The notes under the pieces were generated by a model. That model was given only the letters and a program-made list of their open reading frames with translations. It was not told the DNA's origin and made no database searches. Position numbers and translations under genes: made by a program. Positions 33,840-45,140 of a stretch of DNA of 64,000 bases are shown piece after piece (positions within the stretch are counted from its first letter, which is position 1; each line of letters opens with the position of its first letter). Origin of the DNA: Pollenia angustigena (Eukaryota; Arthropoda; Insecta; Diptera; Polleniidae); the NCBI GenBank assembly GCA_930367215.1, contig OV884059.1, forward strand, positions 38,245,882 through 38,309,881. Direction: 5' to 3'.

Positions 33840-34638
33840 ATTTTAAAATATAATTTTTATCAATGAAAATATAAATTTTTAAATTTCTAATTATTTTTCG
33901 TCATTAGTGTTAGAAATAAGCTTTCAAATGAGATATCATTCATTAAATTTGATGCGGTGGTATGGGAGATATTTGCAACCGACAAAAAAAAGTGCTTTAG
34001 AAATAATATATATGATGATGATGATCAAAATGGCTTTTACAACTTTATATATTATGTGGAATAGCATTACAATTAAGCGACCCTGTTTATCGCACTTGAT
34101 CTAACAACTACTGCAAAGTATTGCCAAAACAGCTTTTTACAACTTAATATGCATATTATATGTAACTGACTTACGGCCATTTTCACCAAGTTCGGTAATA
34201 ATTAACTGTCGGTTATAGCTGACAAAACATATTGGTAACCGGAACTTTAATTGAAAGTTAGTTTTAACCGAACTTGGTGAAAATGGCCGTTAGTAATAAA
34301 CGGCATTATAGTAAATAGCGGTATTGCCAGAATGGATTTTAATACATACACTATTAAGCGACCCTGTATTACCACATTTGAACAGTATTACCATGCAGTT
34401 CTGTTAAGCGACCCTGTGTTACCACGTTTGAACAGTATTATCATGCAGTTCTATTGCAGTTCTATATAAAATATAATTTTTATCAATGAAAATATTAATT
34501 TTTCAATTTCTAATTATTTTTCGTCATTAGTGTTAGAAATAAGCTTTAAAATGAGATATCATTCATTAAATTTGATGCGGTGGTATGGGAGATATTTGCA
34601 ACCGACAAAAAAAAAGTGCTTTAGAAATAATATATATG
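33840..34638 (+). repeat. Direct duplication (33840-34012 and 34466-34638) with AAGCGACCCTGT repeats between
   Basis: Two ~170-bp segments with TTTTCGTCATTAGTGTTAGA, GAGATATCATTCATTAAATT and GATGCGGTGGTATGGGAGAT are nearly identical. Between them AAGCGACCCTGT is found three times (34077, 34354, 34408), twice followed by TTACCAC and TTTGAACAGTATTA. The PIF-like MITE 34174-34289 lies in the intervening part. Confidence 0.75.
34174..34289. mobile_element. 116-bp PIF-like MITE with TTA TSD
   Basis: TIR CGGCCATTTTCACCAAGTTC and its complement; TTA flanks at 34171-34173 and 34290-34292. Shares ends with 38355-39160 and with remnants around 44510-44535. Confidence 0.9.
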
Positions 34639-34868
34639 ATTTTTCTTTTTGTTAATTGCCAAAGGTATATTTCAAATATAAATGTATAGCACAAGTGCAT
34701 TTAAATGTAAATTCTTTGTTATGCAAATAATAAAACTTGTAAAAAATATTTTTTTGGCATTAAGTACAATTAGCGTAAAAAATGTAAATTTTTTTTCTGT
34801 ATTAAGTACATTTTAAAAAATGCCATTTATCAACCCTGTATCTGAAGTTGGCTGCACAACGAATAACC

Positions 34869-35573
34869 TAGGGTTTACACTTGCAAGTGCAAGTGCGAAA
34901 AACTCAATACACTCACACATTTTTTCTAACACCATCGCATTTTTCGAACTTGCAGCCCAACTTGCAAGAGAATTTGCTTGTAAGTAAATTTTTGACACTT
35001 GCAGCAAGTAAAATGACAAATGAAGAAACAGTGTTACCATGGATGACTTTTGTATAAATTTTCTACTACTTAGTAATATAAAAGTTATGTTTATAGGGGA
35101 TTTTCTGTGTATTTATAAAAAATAACACATAAAAAAGAGAACAACTATACAACAACCCATCTCAATGGTAATTTTATCATAAATTTCAAGCATTTTGAAA
35201 AAAAAAAAATTGTTAATCAAAATATTTTCTCAGTAATATTTTAAATCGGCACTACGGCAATACTGGAGTCAGATATTTCATAAAATAAACATAGTTTTTT
35301 CATCAAGATCGACCAAAAATTAAATAAAGAAGGAATTATTAAATTTATTTTGTAAGAACTTGTTAATATTTTTAACATGGTAATGCTGTTAAACCGAAAA
35401 ACAAAGTTTTTTTATAGGATGTTTTCGCTTCGAGAACATTTGAAAAATGAACTTACAACTGACTGTGTAAACACTCAAGCTACTTGCAAGACTTTCGGCT
35501 TTTTCTTCGACTTTTTCGTTGATAATACGTATATACTACTTGCAAGTAATTACTTGCATGTGTAAAGGCAGGG
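34869..35573. mobile_element. TIR element with CTTGCAAGT motifs
   Basis: Left CCTAGGGTTTACACTTGCAA and right complement CCCTGCCTTTACACATGCAA; ACTTGCAAGT-type motifs recur near both ends. Non-coding. Fits between the hAT-like element and the right end of the outer shell. Confidence 0.65.
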
Positions 35574-35682
35574 TAAACAAAAATTTGTCATACTAAACTT
35601 TGTGTGTCTAAACACCAAACAAAGTTTAAAAGAGAACTACACAAGACTTTGCAAAGTAAACTTTGCCTGTCTAAAAGGGGAC

Positions 35683-35959
35683 TATGATAACATACATGAA
35701 TGAAATCAAATGCGCAGGGATATACACAAGTATGGGAATCAATAGATACGAGTACGCACAGGTATTGAAAATTTTCGATATGTGCTAGAGTACTTTAATT
35801 TTTTAGTACCCATTGTCTTTCTCTGGTATGTACACGGTTTTGGCAATTGTTGAAGATTGCGAGGCTGTTAAGACTCATAGCATAGGGTTTTTGTTAAAAA
35901 ATACTACATTAGTACTTTAATGCTATTAAGACGAATATATTTTGAAAATGAGATAATTA
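35683..35959. other. Spacer
   Basis: Nothing recognised apart from the TAT flank. Confidence 0.5.
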
Positions 35960-36586
35960 AGGTATTCATGTCAATTGTTTTTCCATTGCAACTGTGCAAA
36001 AAAGCATAGTTATATTTGACATGAGCAACCCATTTTGCTTGCACCTTCAACTGTCAGCATTTCCGAACCCATTTTTTAAACAACGCACCTTTCATCTGAC
36101 ACTATTCAAAGATGCATGCATGCACTTGCGATTATTTTAATAAAATTCAATCGTAAGTTTATTGAAAATTACACAAATGAAATAATTTTATTAATTTACA
36201 AGTCGAATTAATAACTTGTTTTCCTTAAAAAAAATTTTTCAGATAAGTATTCCAGTATTTTAATTATTTCTGCTTCTTTCATTTTTTATTTTTTACTAAC
36301 ACAATTTATAATGTATTGCAATTCAAAGAAAAAAATGTACGTCAAAATGGTATTTCTGCGTTGTTGTTTACTGTAGAGTTAATTTCAGTACTCATGAAAC
36401 ATTTTTTCAATTTGGCAATGCCATAAAAAGTTGCAAAAAAATGTATGCTTTTACTCTGATAATCTTGCACTTATTTAGACCCAGACAATTTTGCATCGTT
36501 TGTGCGAAATAATTGTCTATGTGGTTGGTGTTATGTTTTTTCACTTTTGCTTTTTCGCAAGGGTGCAACTTTTGACTTGAATACCT
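35960..36586. mobile_element. 627-bp TIR element, AGGTATTCATGTCAA end, TTA TSD
   Basis: Left AGGTATTCATGTCAATTG and right complement AGGTATTCAAGTCAAAAG; TTA at 35957-35959 and 36587-36589. Distant relative of 26335-27068. Non-coding. Confidence 0.78.
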
Positions 36587-36767
36587 TTAATATTTTGAAA
36601 ATTCCCTTAATTTTCCCCAAAATAAAAAACTGTCCTTTTTTTCCAACGCTTGAATTTTTCCGGAAAATTCTTTACTATTGGCATCACTAGTCTGGCAAGC
36701 CTTATACCAGGTGATTTCTTTGAATCACAAATAGCATTTTTCGATTTCGCTTATCTTAAATCTTGGG

Positions 36768-37221
36768 AATACAACATTTTAATTTCAAAAGATTTTGTTA
36801 TTCGTACTTAATTCCCAGTTTTTATTCTTGACAAAAACACTTGAAATTTATTGTTGATGGGATAAGCTATTCCTACGCATTTCACTGGTTGCTTAGGCCA
36901 GATCATTAGGAAACTTCATTCATAAAGATTTTAGAAAAACTAAAGATATTAAACCAAATAAAACTGTTAAACGTATAAGAATTATAGCAACAGTTCTACT
37001 TGTAACAATATCAAAGCTTAAACAAAACACATCAACAATAAACAACAGAGGGTTTATCTCATCTTACATTCCCCACTACAATTTGTTGAAATTCTCTCAA
37101 CATTAATTGTAGTTGTAAGTAGGTTAAGAAAAACAAAATAAAAACAACACAACAACTTACAAAAGATGTTGTCAATTAAGTGTTTTTTAGGCCGTGCACT
37201 TGCCTGTTTATCAAAAAGTAA
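36768..37221 (+). repeat. Rep-H copy 4
   Basis: Full copy with GGTTGCTTAGGCCAGATCAT, AATATCAAAGCTTAAACAAA and the 37-nt hairpin at 37076-37112 (CTACAATT/AATTGTAG outer, GTTGA/TCAAC inner). It forms a direct tandem with copy 5. Confidence 0.82.
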
Positions 37222-37553
37222 TTTCAATTTTTGGGAATTCAAAATTTTAATTTCAAAAGATTTTGTTATTCGTGCTTAATTCCCAGTTTTTATTCTTGAC
37301 AAAAACACTTGAAATTTATTGTTGATGGGATAAGCTATTCCTATGCATTTCACTGGTTGCTTAGGCCAGATCATCAGGAAACTTCATCCATAAAGATTTT
37401 AGAAAAACTAAAGATATTAAACCAAATAAAACTGTTAAACGTATAAGAATTATAACAACAGTTCTACTTGTAACAATATCAAAGCTTAAACAAAACACAT
37501 CAACAATAAACAACAGAGGGTTTATCTCATCTTACATTCCCCACTACCTTTGA
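37222..37553 (+). repeat. Rep-H copy 5, truncated before the hairpin
   Basis: Almost identical to copy 4 over its whole length, but breaks off at CCCCACTAC, exactly where the hairpin stem would begin. The pair is a ~455-bp tandem duplication. Confidence 0.82.
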
Positions 37554-38354
37554 CCTCGATGCGACACGTGTTAACGTTGTCCGTTTGTATGGTGTCATCC
37601 ACAGAATTCCGTATTTATTTCAAAAAAGCTGCGACCCTAATATAAATAATGTACATATACATTATTGCATGTTGAATTTTATGTTTTAAGGTCCAATATT
37701 AACGATTATTAAAAAATACCAGTTGTAAAACCAAAAAGCTGAAGAAAGATATTAAATTTCCCTTATTTCCCATTTTGCTACTATTTTTCCCCTCCATTAA
37801 AATATCAAAAATTCCAGTATTTTAGCTAGTGCCCATAATTTAGAACGAATATGTCAATGAATGAATGAAGCAAAATCTTTTGTAAAAAAGTACCAAAAAT
37901 AGTTGCGATTTTCACCTCTTAAGCGTTCGAATTTCGAAAAAGTTCCAAACTTGTATTCGCATTTTTTGATATGTTTCTAGGTTTATTGGTTTAAAAGATA
38001 GATGGGCTGACAAAAACGTACCAAAATTCAGGTTTTACCCTTTTTCACACTTAAAAAGCCGAATTTCAAAAAAGTACCAGACCACTTATTTCTCAAAAGA
38101 ACAACTATAAGTATTACAGTTTTTTGTTTCTCTTAGTTTTGGAGATAAAAGGTTTCCGAATTTATCCTTTTTACCCCCTAAATATTTGAATTTCCAAAAA
38201 TTTGGGGATAGACCCACCTCCGGTCCAAATTTTAAGTTTTTAGCTTCAGGCGTTTAGGCTGTGCGATGATGAATCAGTGAGTCAGTAACGTTATAATTTT
38301 ATATATATTGATTGGAGTGATAGTTTGATTGCAACATTTGTTTAATACAATTTA
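37554..38354. other. Unassigned repeat-like sequence
   Basis: Has repeated AAAAAGTACCA and GAATTTC blocks and an end-like stretch GATGAATCAGTGAGTCAGTA followed by TATATATATTGA, a type of repeat tail seen in insect genomes. No coding seen. The class is unknown. Confidence 0.4.
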
Positions 38355-39160
38355 CGGTCAATTTCACCAAGTTCAGTTATAATTAAGCTATAAGTGTCAT
38401 AAACTTTTTCTAAAGTCGACTTTAAAACAATGTTATTGACATTATTTAAAGCCGGCTTAACTTAAAGTTGACTTTATTAATTTACAATATGTATTCAAAT
38501 CTTAATTCTACTTGTTGTTTATTAGTTGTTACCAATGTAACCACTTTATTATTGACTATGAGTACTTACTCTTTTTCAGAGAACAATCATTTATTTTAAC
38601 TGGCTGTCATCTATAAAATTTGTGTCTATCATCTTTTTTCAAAATCTGTTATCTTTATTTTTATTTCTGAAAATTAAAATAATTTTTTTCAGCACATTTT
38701 TTCTGTCAAATCGTATGGAAATGTTGTGCCGGACTTGTTCTGTTCATACTCTTATGCCCAATTTTCAGGATAATATTTAAATCAATATTAAGTTAATTTT
38801 CATAACAAACTTAAATCGTATTTAAAACAGATTGGTTTTTTGAGTTTTATTTGAAAAGTATTTTTTAATTAAGATAAAAGTATGGTAGCACTACTAAATA
38901 CAAAAAATATATAAAAAGTGTATTTATTTACAAGGTGGTCTGAAAAAACAGCTGACTGTTAATGCTTTGCCTGTTGTTGTTTTATTGTTGTGATATTGAG
39001 TCCACCTTGCTAAAATATTACAATGGAAACTTAAGTTGAAATTAAGTGTATCACATCGGTGACTTAAGTTTCACTTAAGTTTTTAGTGAAGAAGAGAATT
39101 TTGTATTTAAAACGATTTTAAAAATAAATGTGTTTTAATATCAATCATGAAAATTGGCCA
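38355..39160. mobile_element. 806-bp PIF-like TIR element with TTA TSD
   Basis: Left CGGTCAATTTCACCAAGTTC, right complement TGGCCAATTTTCATGATTG; TTA at 38352-38354 and 39161-39163. Inside are short inverted AACTTAAGTT/AAGTCGACTTTA blocks. Related by ends to 34174-34289. No gene. Confidence 0.78.
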
Positions 39161-39163
39161 TTA

Positions 39164-39548
39164 TACTATGTTCACACTTGGGTTTTTAAATGCGTTTAAG
39201 CAATATGTTGATTAAATTAATCAAAGCCGTTCACATTACATTTGAGATGATTAAGATGACAGATGATTAAGAAAAAAAAAACACAACCAAGGCCCATTGA
39301 AAAGGTCTGCGCAAGAATTGTTTATATTCTTTTAAGCTGTTAAAAGTTGTTTACATTTTGCTTACATGTGCATGCATATGTTTGTTTACGTTTATTAATA
39401 AACCCCAGAGCACAAGAGGTGAATGTTAGATTAAAATATATCTCAGGATCTCTATTATTCGAAAAGGAATATTCCAGATGGCATCTTAAGTTTGTTATTA
39501 TAAGTAACTACAACCCCTTGTGCTTTAAGCACCTCATATGTTATTTTT
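39164..39548. other. AT-rich spacer
   Basis: A plus-strand open frame 39347-39721 runs through the next repeat and has no domain; not called. Confidence 0.5.
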
Positions 39549-39716
39549 TTATACCCTTCACCGCAGGTAAAAAGGGTATATTATATAGATATATTGTGGG
39601 CCTTTATGAAAGCGAAGTTCAAAACCGGTTGTCTCTTATTTTAAAAAAATATTTACCAGTTTTATTTAGTTTTTGTCTAGTTGCTCTGTATTCTGCTCGC
39701 ACAATGGTGAAGGGTA
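39549..39716. mobile_element. Short repeat with TATACCCTTCACC inverted ends
   Basis: ATACCCTTCACC at the left is mirrored by GGTGAAGGGTAT at the right. Such ends are common in fly dispersed repeats. 168 bp, non-coding. Confidence 0.6.
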
Positions 39717-40139
39717 TATAAGATTCGGCACAGCCTAATATAGCACTCTTATTTGTTTTTTTTTTTTGTGTTTGTAAAATATGTAAAAATGTTGAAGTCA
39801 AATGAAATTTTTACTTTTTTCTTTATGTCCTCTATTTTTATTTTCAAAATCTGGTCACCTTACCCTAGGTCTACACTAAAGATAAATATCTCAGTTAGTT
39901 GGCAATAACGTCGGCAGAATAACAAAGCAATATTTCTCATTGCTCAGCTTATGTTAAAGGCATGGGAAAACGTATTTATGTTAACTCATAATTTGAAACA
40001 CATCAAGGAAAAAGGTGCAGTGTAAAAACTGGCGCTTTCTTGCAAAAATTATTTGTATTGATATAAATTCTTTCTTATTCGACTTTATTATTAAAATGTA
40101 TATTAATTTGTTTAAGCTTGAGGTCTTTTTTATATAAAA

Positions 40140-40405
40140 ATATTAATTTTTAATATTTTTAATTAGGGGTAAGTTCATGAAATTTAATTTTTATTAAATT
40201 ATTTTTATGAAGAAAGGAATTTTTACAACATGAAAATTAATTAAAATTGTTATTGATAATCTTTCATTCTTGACGTGTCTCGGGCTCGAACCCTGGCCGG
40301 CAGGTTACCATGACATGTTTCGATCGCAACCACTCGATCTCCTCAGATGGATTTGCCGTCTTACACTCGCAGCCATCGACGACTGCTGACGTCACTAGTC
40401 AAACA
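40140..40405 (-). mobile_element. tRNA-derived SINE, copy 1
   Basis: Minus strand: 5' GACTAGTGACGTCAGCAGTC, a tRNA-like head with GAGTGGTTGCGATC (box A-like, resembling tRNA-Ser/Leu) and box B GGTTCGAGCCC, then an AT-rich body GAATGAAAGATTATCAATAA and AAATTCCTTTCTTCATAAAA. Confidence 0.75.
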
Positions 40406-40417
40406 TCAATCCTTAAA

Positions 40418-40657
40418 GTCGTCGATGGCTGCGAGTGTAAGACGGCAAATCCATCTGAGGAGATCGAGTGGTTGCGATCGAAACATGTCATGGTAACCTG
40501 CCGGCCAGGGTTCGAGCCCGAGACACGTCAGGAATGAAAGATTATCAATAACAATTTTAATTAATTTTCATGTTGTAAAAATTCCTTTCTTCATAAAAAT
40601 AATTTAATAAAAATTAAATTTCATGAACTTAAGCCTAATTAAAAATATTAAAAATTT
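40418..40657 (+). mobile_element. tRNA-derived SINE, copy 2, head-to-head with copy 1
   Basis: Same head (box B at 40509-40519) and body on the plus strand, starting at GTCGTCGATGGCTGCGAG, that is about 25 bp shorter at its 5' end. Copies 1 and 2 form a near-perfect palindrome around 40405-40417. Confidence 0.78.
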
Positions 40658-40965
40658 GGATTAAAAACCATAAATAGTTCAACAAAATAACCACAATACT
40701 AATTATTGTTAAAGCTAAGGCACGAGCTCTATGTGTACATTTGTCCTTCAAGTTGTGCTGAAAAAGGTCAACAGAAAAGAGAAAGACAAAGTGAAAGAAA
40801 AAAAACAAAAAAATGTACTTGGACTTCAAGAAAAATTCTTGACGAAAGTACGAAAAAACAGAAGTAAAGGAAAAAACATGTAAAATCAATTAAGATGGAT
40901 AATCATTCAGGAAAGCAAATTTCGATCTACCAAATGTTAAAATACAATTTGGTTTAAGGATATAT
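40658..40965. other. AT-rich spacer between SINE copies
   Basis: Begins with a ~60-bp stretch (AAAAACCATAAATAGTTCAA, CAAAATAACCACAATACTAA) that is repeated after SINE copy 3, indicating that copies 2 and 3 share downstream flank by segmental duplication. No gene. Confidence 0.55.
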
Positions 40966-41225
40966 GTTTGACTAGTGACGTCAGCAGTCGTCGATGGCTG
41001 CGAGTGTAAGACGGCAAATCCATCTGAGGAGATCGAGTGGTTGCGATCGAAACATGTCATGGTAACCTGCCGGCCAGGGTTCGAGCCCGAGACACGTCAA
41101 GAATGAAAGATTATCAATAACAATTTTAATTAATTTTCATGTTGTAAAAATTCCTTTCTTCATAAAAATAATTTAATAAAAATTAAATTTCATGAAATTA
41201 AGCCTAATTAAAAATATTAAAAATT
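40966..41225 (+). mobile_element. tRNA-derived SINE, copy 3
   Basis: Full 5' end (GTTTGACTAGTGACGTCAGC) as in copy 1, same head and body as copy 2 with only a few differences. Confidence 0.78.
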
Positions 41226-42506
41226 TGGATTAAAAACCATAAATAGTTCAACAAAATAACCACAATACTAATTAAAAATATTAATTTTACTTTAACAAAA
41301 AAAAAAAAAAAAAAATTAATAAAATTCATATTTTTATATAAAAAAGAACTTAAACTTAAACAAACTAATATAAATAATAAAGGTCGAATAAGAAAAAAAT
41401 TATGTTAATAAAAATAATTTTAGTAATTTTATTTTAGTGTTTATTAAATTCATTAATTTAATTCTTTTACTACAATTATAATTTGCTACCATTTCACAAA
41501 TTTAATTTCTTTCTCACACAATTTGCTTTTATATTTTTCTTTTTTGCTTCTTTTTTCTCAATTGATAACCAAATTTGACGTTTTATGTAAGCAATAATTG
41601 TCAACGAAAATGGACTAACAATTATTGCAACATAAATTGTCGGCAATAAATATGTACAAGAAATTGCTGTCTACATTAAAGATAACATAATTTTGACATT
41701 TATTGCAATATATGTCGCAATAATTATCTCTGGTATAGACGGGCAGTTAAGTTAAAGTAATAGTTAGTTTTAACCAGTGTTACCTCGGATATTTTAAAAA
41801 AGTACCAAAAAAAAGGGGACATCTACAAAAAAAGTGGCACCAAAAAGAGCATTTAAAAAAAATGGGCACATCTTTTAAAATTAAAATAAGTAAACCACAT
41901 TATTTATTTTTAACGTTTTTTTCTATTTATTATAATTTTAAATGGTATAAAAACATAACAAAAAACATTGTATAGTAATTATATACACTAAAAAACAATT
42001 GATCGTATAACAATTGACATAAAAATTTACTTACAAATGTCTCATTTGTTGTAAAAACTAAAATAAATATTTGGTAAATATTTCTCTGATAAGTAATTTT
42101 TATAAAATACATATTTATTTTAATGTTATGGTAATTCAAAAACGTTAAACTTGTTTTCTCCCAAACATGCTTTTTGGATTATGACATTGTTACAGCAAAA
42201 AAGAAGATATTTATGTTATGTGTTTTATATATATGTACATTTATTAATATATTTCTTGTACTTTTCCTTCTGAATACATTTTCTTTGACCATTGTATTAA
42301 AGACATGTCTACCTGCATTTAAAATTTTTTTAGAAATGTATTTGCCCATTCCACCAGATTCTTATGTTTTCTCGAATCAGATCAGATCACCAATTACTGC
42401 AATTTCGGAAGATGATTTGTACCACAATTAATAACAAATCCATAGTTTTATAATTTTATTCTACAGTCAACCTAATTACAAAAGTTATAGGCCCAGGCCC
42501 ACGATG

Positions 42507-42600
42507 TCGACAAGAACATTTCTTTCGTATATTTGTATTGAAAACAAAAACGAATTTTAGTTTTTTTTAAATATGCGAAAGAAATGTTCTTGTCGACACC
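42507..42600. mobile_element. Short palindromic MITE
   Basis: Left arm GTCGACAAGAACATTTCTTT, right arm its complement, with ATAT-rich centre. About 94 bp. Confidence 0.75.
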
Positions 42601-43219
42601 TGGCAGCTAAGTTATAATCGGATAATAACAAGAAATCCGATTACAAAAAAACGAAAATATAACTTTTTCAAATACTTTATATTTAATCAGTTCCGCATTT
42701 TAATACAAATAAATGCATACATGCTACTGAATTTAAGTGCTAGTGTTTTAATTTCTGTACTAAAGCATATTTAGTTTCAAGGACCGGATTTTACGAACGG
42801 AAAACACAAAATTAAATTTTATTTTTTAAATAAAAAATTTTTGTGTGTGAAAAAAAGAATATTGTTTTTCTGTGTTTAAAATTTAAACGAAAAAGAAAAA
42901 AAAACATTTTCTTTGAAAACAAAATTTATAGTTTCAAAAAATAGCAAAAACTTTTTTTGTAAAAAAAAACAAATACAAATTTTCAAAAAACTTTTTTTTT
43001 GTTGAAAAATATTTTTTAAAACGTTTTTTTTTAGAATTTTTTTTTCTATGTATGTATTTTTAAAAAATGAAATATGTATGTATGTATTTTCAGAAGCCTC
43101 TTCATAAATTTGATTTGAATTTGTTTTGAAGAATGAAATTTTTATGACAATGCTTAAATATAATTATTTTGTTTTTGTTTTTTTATGTTTTTAAGAAAAC
43201 GTTTTATTTTAAAAACTTT

Positions 43220-43438
43220 GGCTGATTTCATAAACGCAGTATTGCAAAGCATCACAAAAACAAATGCGTTAAAAAGGCATTACCAATAAAAACAATGCAC
43301 AAATTTCGCAACCGTTGTATAGTGAATACAGTTACCATGCAATTATGAACTCAAAGCATTGTCTACAGGAAAGTTGTGGAGTTTTTTAAGCTATTCCATT
43401 TAGTGTTGCATTGCAATACTGCGTTTATGATGTCAGCC
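43220..43438. mobile_element. 219-bp PIF-like MITE with TTT TSD
   Basis: Left GGCTGATTTCATAAACGCAG, right complement GGCTGACATCATAAACGCAG; both continue TATTGCAA. TTT at 43217-43219 and 43439-43441. Confidence 0.85.
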
Positions 43439-43893
43439 TTTATTTAATGTTTTTAAGAAAACGTTTTATTTCAAAAACTTTATTTTATTTATTTTTTTCG
43501 ACGGCTTTTTTTTTTCAAAACTATTTTAGAAATTTTTTGTTTTCTGTAAAATGTAGAATTTTTTAAACTTGCACAATAAATATTTTTTTAGAAACAAAAT
43601 AAAAAAACATTTTCCGATCCTTGTTTAGTTTTTATCCAATTTCGGATATTATTGCTGCAAATTTTTGTAATCAGGTTTATAGACCAAAACTGGATTTTGT
43701 TATTAATTGTGGTACAAAGCATCTTCCGAAATTACAATAATTGGCGTATCTGATAAATGTGCCGTGATGGGAGAAAACTGCGCTCATACGGCTTAAGCAT
43801 TCCATTCAATAAACGAATCAGTTGGAATGGTTAAACAATTTTTTCAATGTCGTCCTGTGTTATTTATTAAATGTCAGTTTCATACACATTTTT

Positions 43894-44300
43894 TTACAAT
43901 TTATTGTTCTTAAAACTACTTCTATACTTTCGTAAAATATCTTCACTTGGAACCCAATCTTCAAGACTAGTATCTAACAAATTTAAAGATAAAAGCATGG
44001 ATTCGCAAGTATTTACTTTTAACCTATTTGTTACTTTATTTTTGATTAAAGCTAACTTAGTAAAAACACTCTCAGCAGAAACACTATTGTGTGACATTGT
44101 AAAAATATGAGAGATCAATTTGTGTAAGTTTTAATATATGTATATAAAAGTATACTCATCAAATCTATTTTTCAATGTTCCAATTTCACGCCAAAAATCT
44201 TCAGCATTCGAAATTTTAAATAGGTGTTCATAATTCGTGTCATTTACTTTACTCTCTAGAAGTTTAAATTCATGTATAAATCCATCTGTGTCAGTTAAAC
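43894..44300 (-). pseudogene. hAT transposase C-terminal (dimerisation) relic
   Basis: Minus strand. The upstream part (44300-44140) reads FIHEFKLLESKVNDTNYEHL, then NAEDFWREIGTLKNRFDEY; after a break the part 44118-43894 reads MSHNSVSAESVFTKLALIKN and KVTNRLKVNTCESMLLS. The S-[AV]-ESVF...KNRL pattern is the hAT C-terminal dimerisation motif. The catalytic core was not found. Sits within the TIR/TSD-bounded hAT element 41775-44500. Confidence 0.75.
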
Positions 44301-44579
44301 TTGCTTACATATACATATATTAAAACAATTTAACTTATATCAAAGCTGGGAGTTATAATAAATACAGAAAGAAAAAAAATATCTTTTCCTAACGTAAAAA
44401 GTATCAAAAAAGTGGCAAGAATCACAAAAAGTACCACATTTGGGTACATTTTGTAAAAGTGGCCAAATAGTATCCAAGCAGTCCACCAACGGTAACGCTG
44501 GTTTTAACTCAACTTTGTGAAATTGGCTGTTAATGTAGAAAAGTAGTAAAACTACATCTTTCGAAAGCTTCACATATCC

Positions 44580-44815
44580 CCAGGGGGGTTACTGCGTGTT
44601 TCGATTCGAAAGAAATAATTTACGAGTTCGAACAATTTGTACTGTGTATTACGATTTTCGCAATCGTTCGAAACGATGACAGAGGTTGTATTTTTTAAAA
44701 AATTGGAAATTTGATGAAAACTTTTTGTTCGTAATAGAGAGTGACTGTTAAGAAAGGGATTTTTTGTTTTCAATAAAGTATAAAAAAGTCTGTTTATTCG
44801 AAACAAATATTACCA
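44580..44815. mobile_element. CAGGGGGGTTAC family, one-ended copy
   Basis: Begins AGGGGGGTTACTGCGTGTTT then TTCGATTCGAAAGAAA and ATTACGATTTTCG, as at 58139-58452. The inner segment (GATGACAGAGGTTGTA to ATTCGAAACAAATATTA) is in reverse order compared with that copy, and the right TIR is missing. Confidence 0.75.
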
Positions 44816-45140
44816 TGGTAATTGATCTGTTGTTTTGCATTTTGTTGATCAAAATATATTTTTGTGCCTTTTAACGGAACTTGATCATAAAATTAATTTT
44901 GTAAACTTTAGGCCCGTTTTCGCGACTTAACGATAGCTAAATGTAGGAATTTATCGAACAGATAATGAGTTTTTAATTATCACAAGTTCCCTTTAATCTA
45001 AAAGTGAAGGATAAGGTAAAGAGAGGAAGGTTCTACCTTAAACTTTTGTCGTAAGGTTTAGATTTGAGATTGCCATATTATATTCACATATTTTTTATAT
45101 ATGGCAACTCCAAGTATACGTATATTTTGTAAATTAATAA

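Larger units (their letters stand above)
31642..34838. mobile_element. hAT-like element, 3197 bp, imperfect 8-bp TSD
   Basis: Left CAGGGATGACAAAGTTGG, right (complement) CAGGGTTGATAAATGG. Flanks TTTCTGAA and TATCTGAA match at 7 of 8 bases. No transposase is readable. Hosts 32636-33065, 33388-33657 and 34174-34289. At 32017, 32189 and 32375 the motif GGTCRCGAACGTACG (variants) recurs. Confidence 0.75.
31503..35682. mobile_element. 4180-bp TIR element with 41-bp TIRs, outer shell of a nest
   Basis: Perfect ~40-bp TIRs starting GTCCCCTTTTAGACAGGCAA and AGTTTACTTTGCAAAGTCTT; flanked by TAT at 31500-31502 and 35683-35685. A 3.2-kb hAT-like element (31642-34838) and several MITEs fill most of it; the remaining own sequence is about 1 kb and non-coding. 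Confidence 0.88.
39866..41750. mobile_element. Possible TIR element hosting three tRNA-SINE copies
   Basis: Candidate ends GGTCTACACTAAAGATAAAT and the complement of CGTCTATACCAGAGATAATT (about 16 of 20 bases). Within, 40060-40160 is mirrored by 41320-41400 (CTTATTCGAC, AAGCTTAAACAAA). The outer boundaries are uncertain. Confidence 0.4.
41775..44500. mobile_element. hAT element, 2726 bp, exact 8-bp TSD
   Basis: Starts CAGTGTTACC at 41775 and ends GGTAACGCTG at 44500, flanked by GTTTTAAC at 41767-41774 and 44501-44508. A hAT dimerisation-domain relic is on the minus strand. It hosts MITEs at 42507-42600 and 43220-43438. An inverted pair (ATTTCGGAAGATG, GTACCACAATTAATAACAAA) at 42395-42445 and 43700-43750 makes the centre partly palindromic. 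It interrupts a fragment of the CGGCCATTTTCACCAAGTTC family. Confidence 0.9.

Noticed and set aside
37222..37553. Rep-H copies 4 and 5 as LTRs of a short retrotransposon
   Set aside because: No TG...CA termini, primer-binding site or polypurine tract between them; a tandem duplication is simpler.
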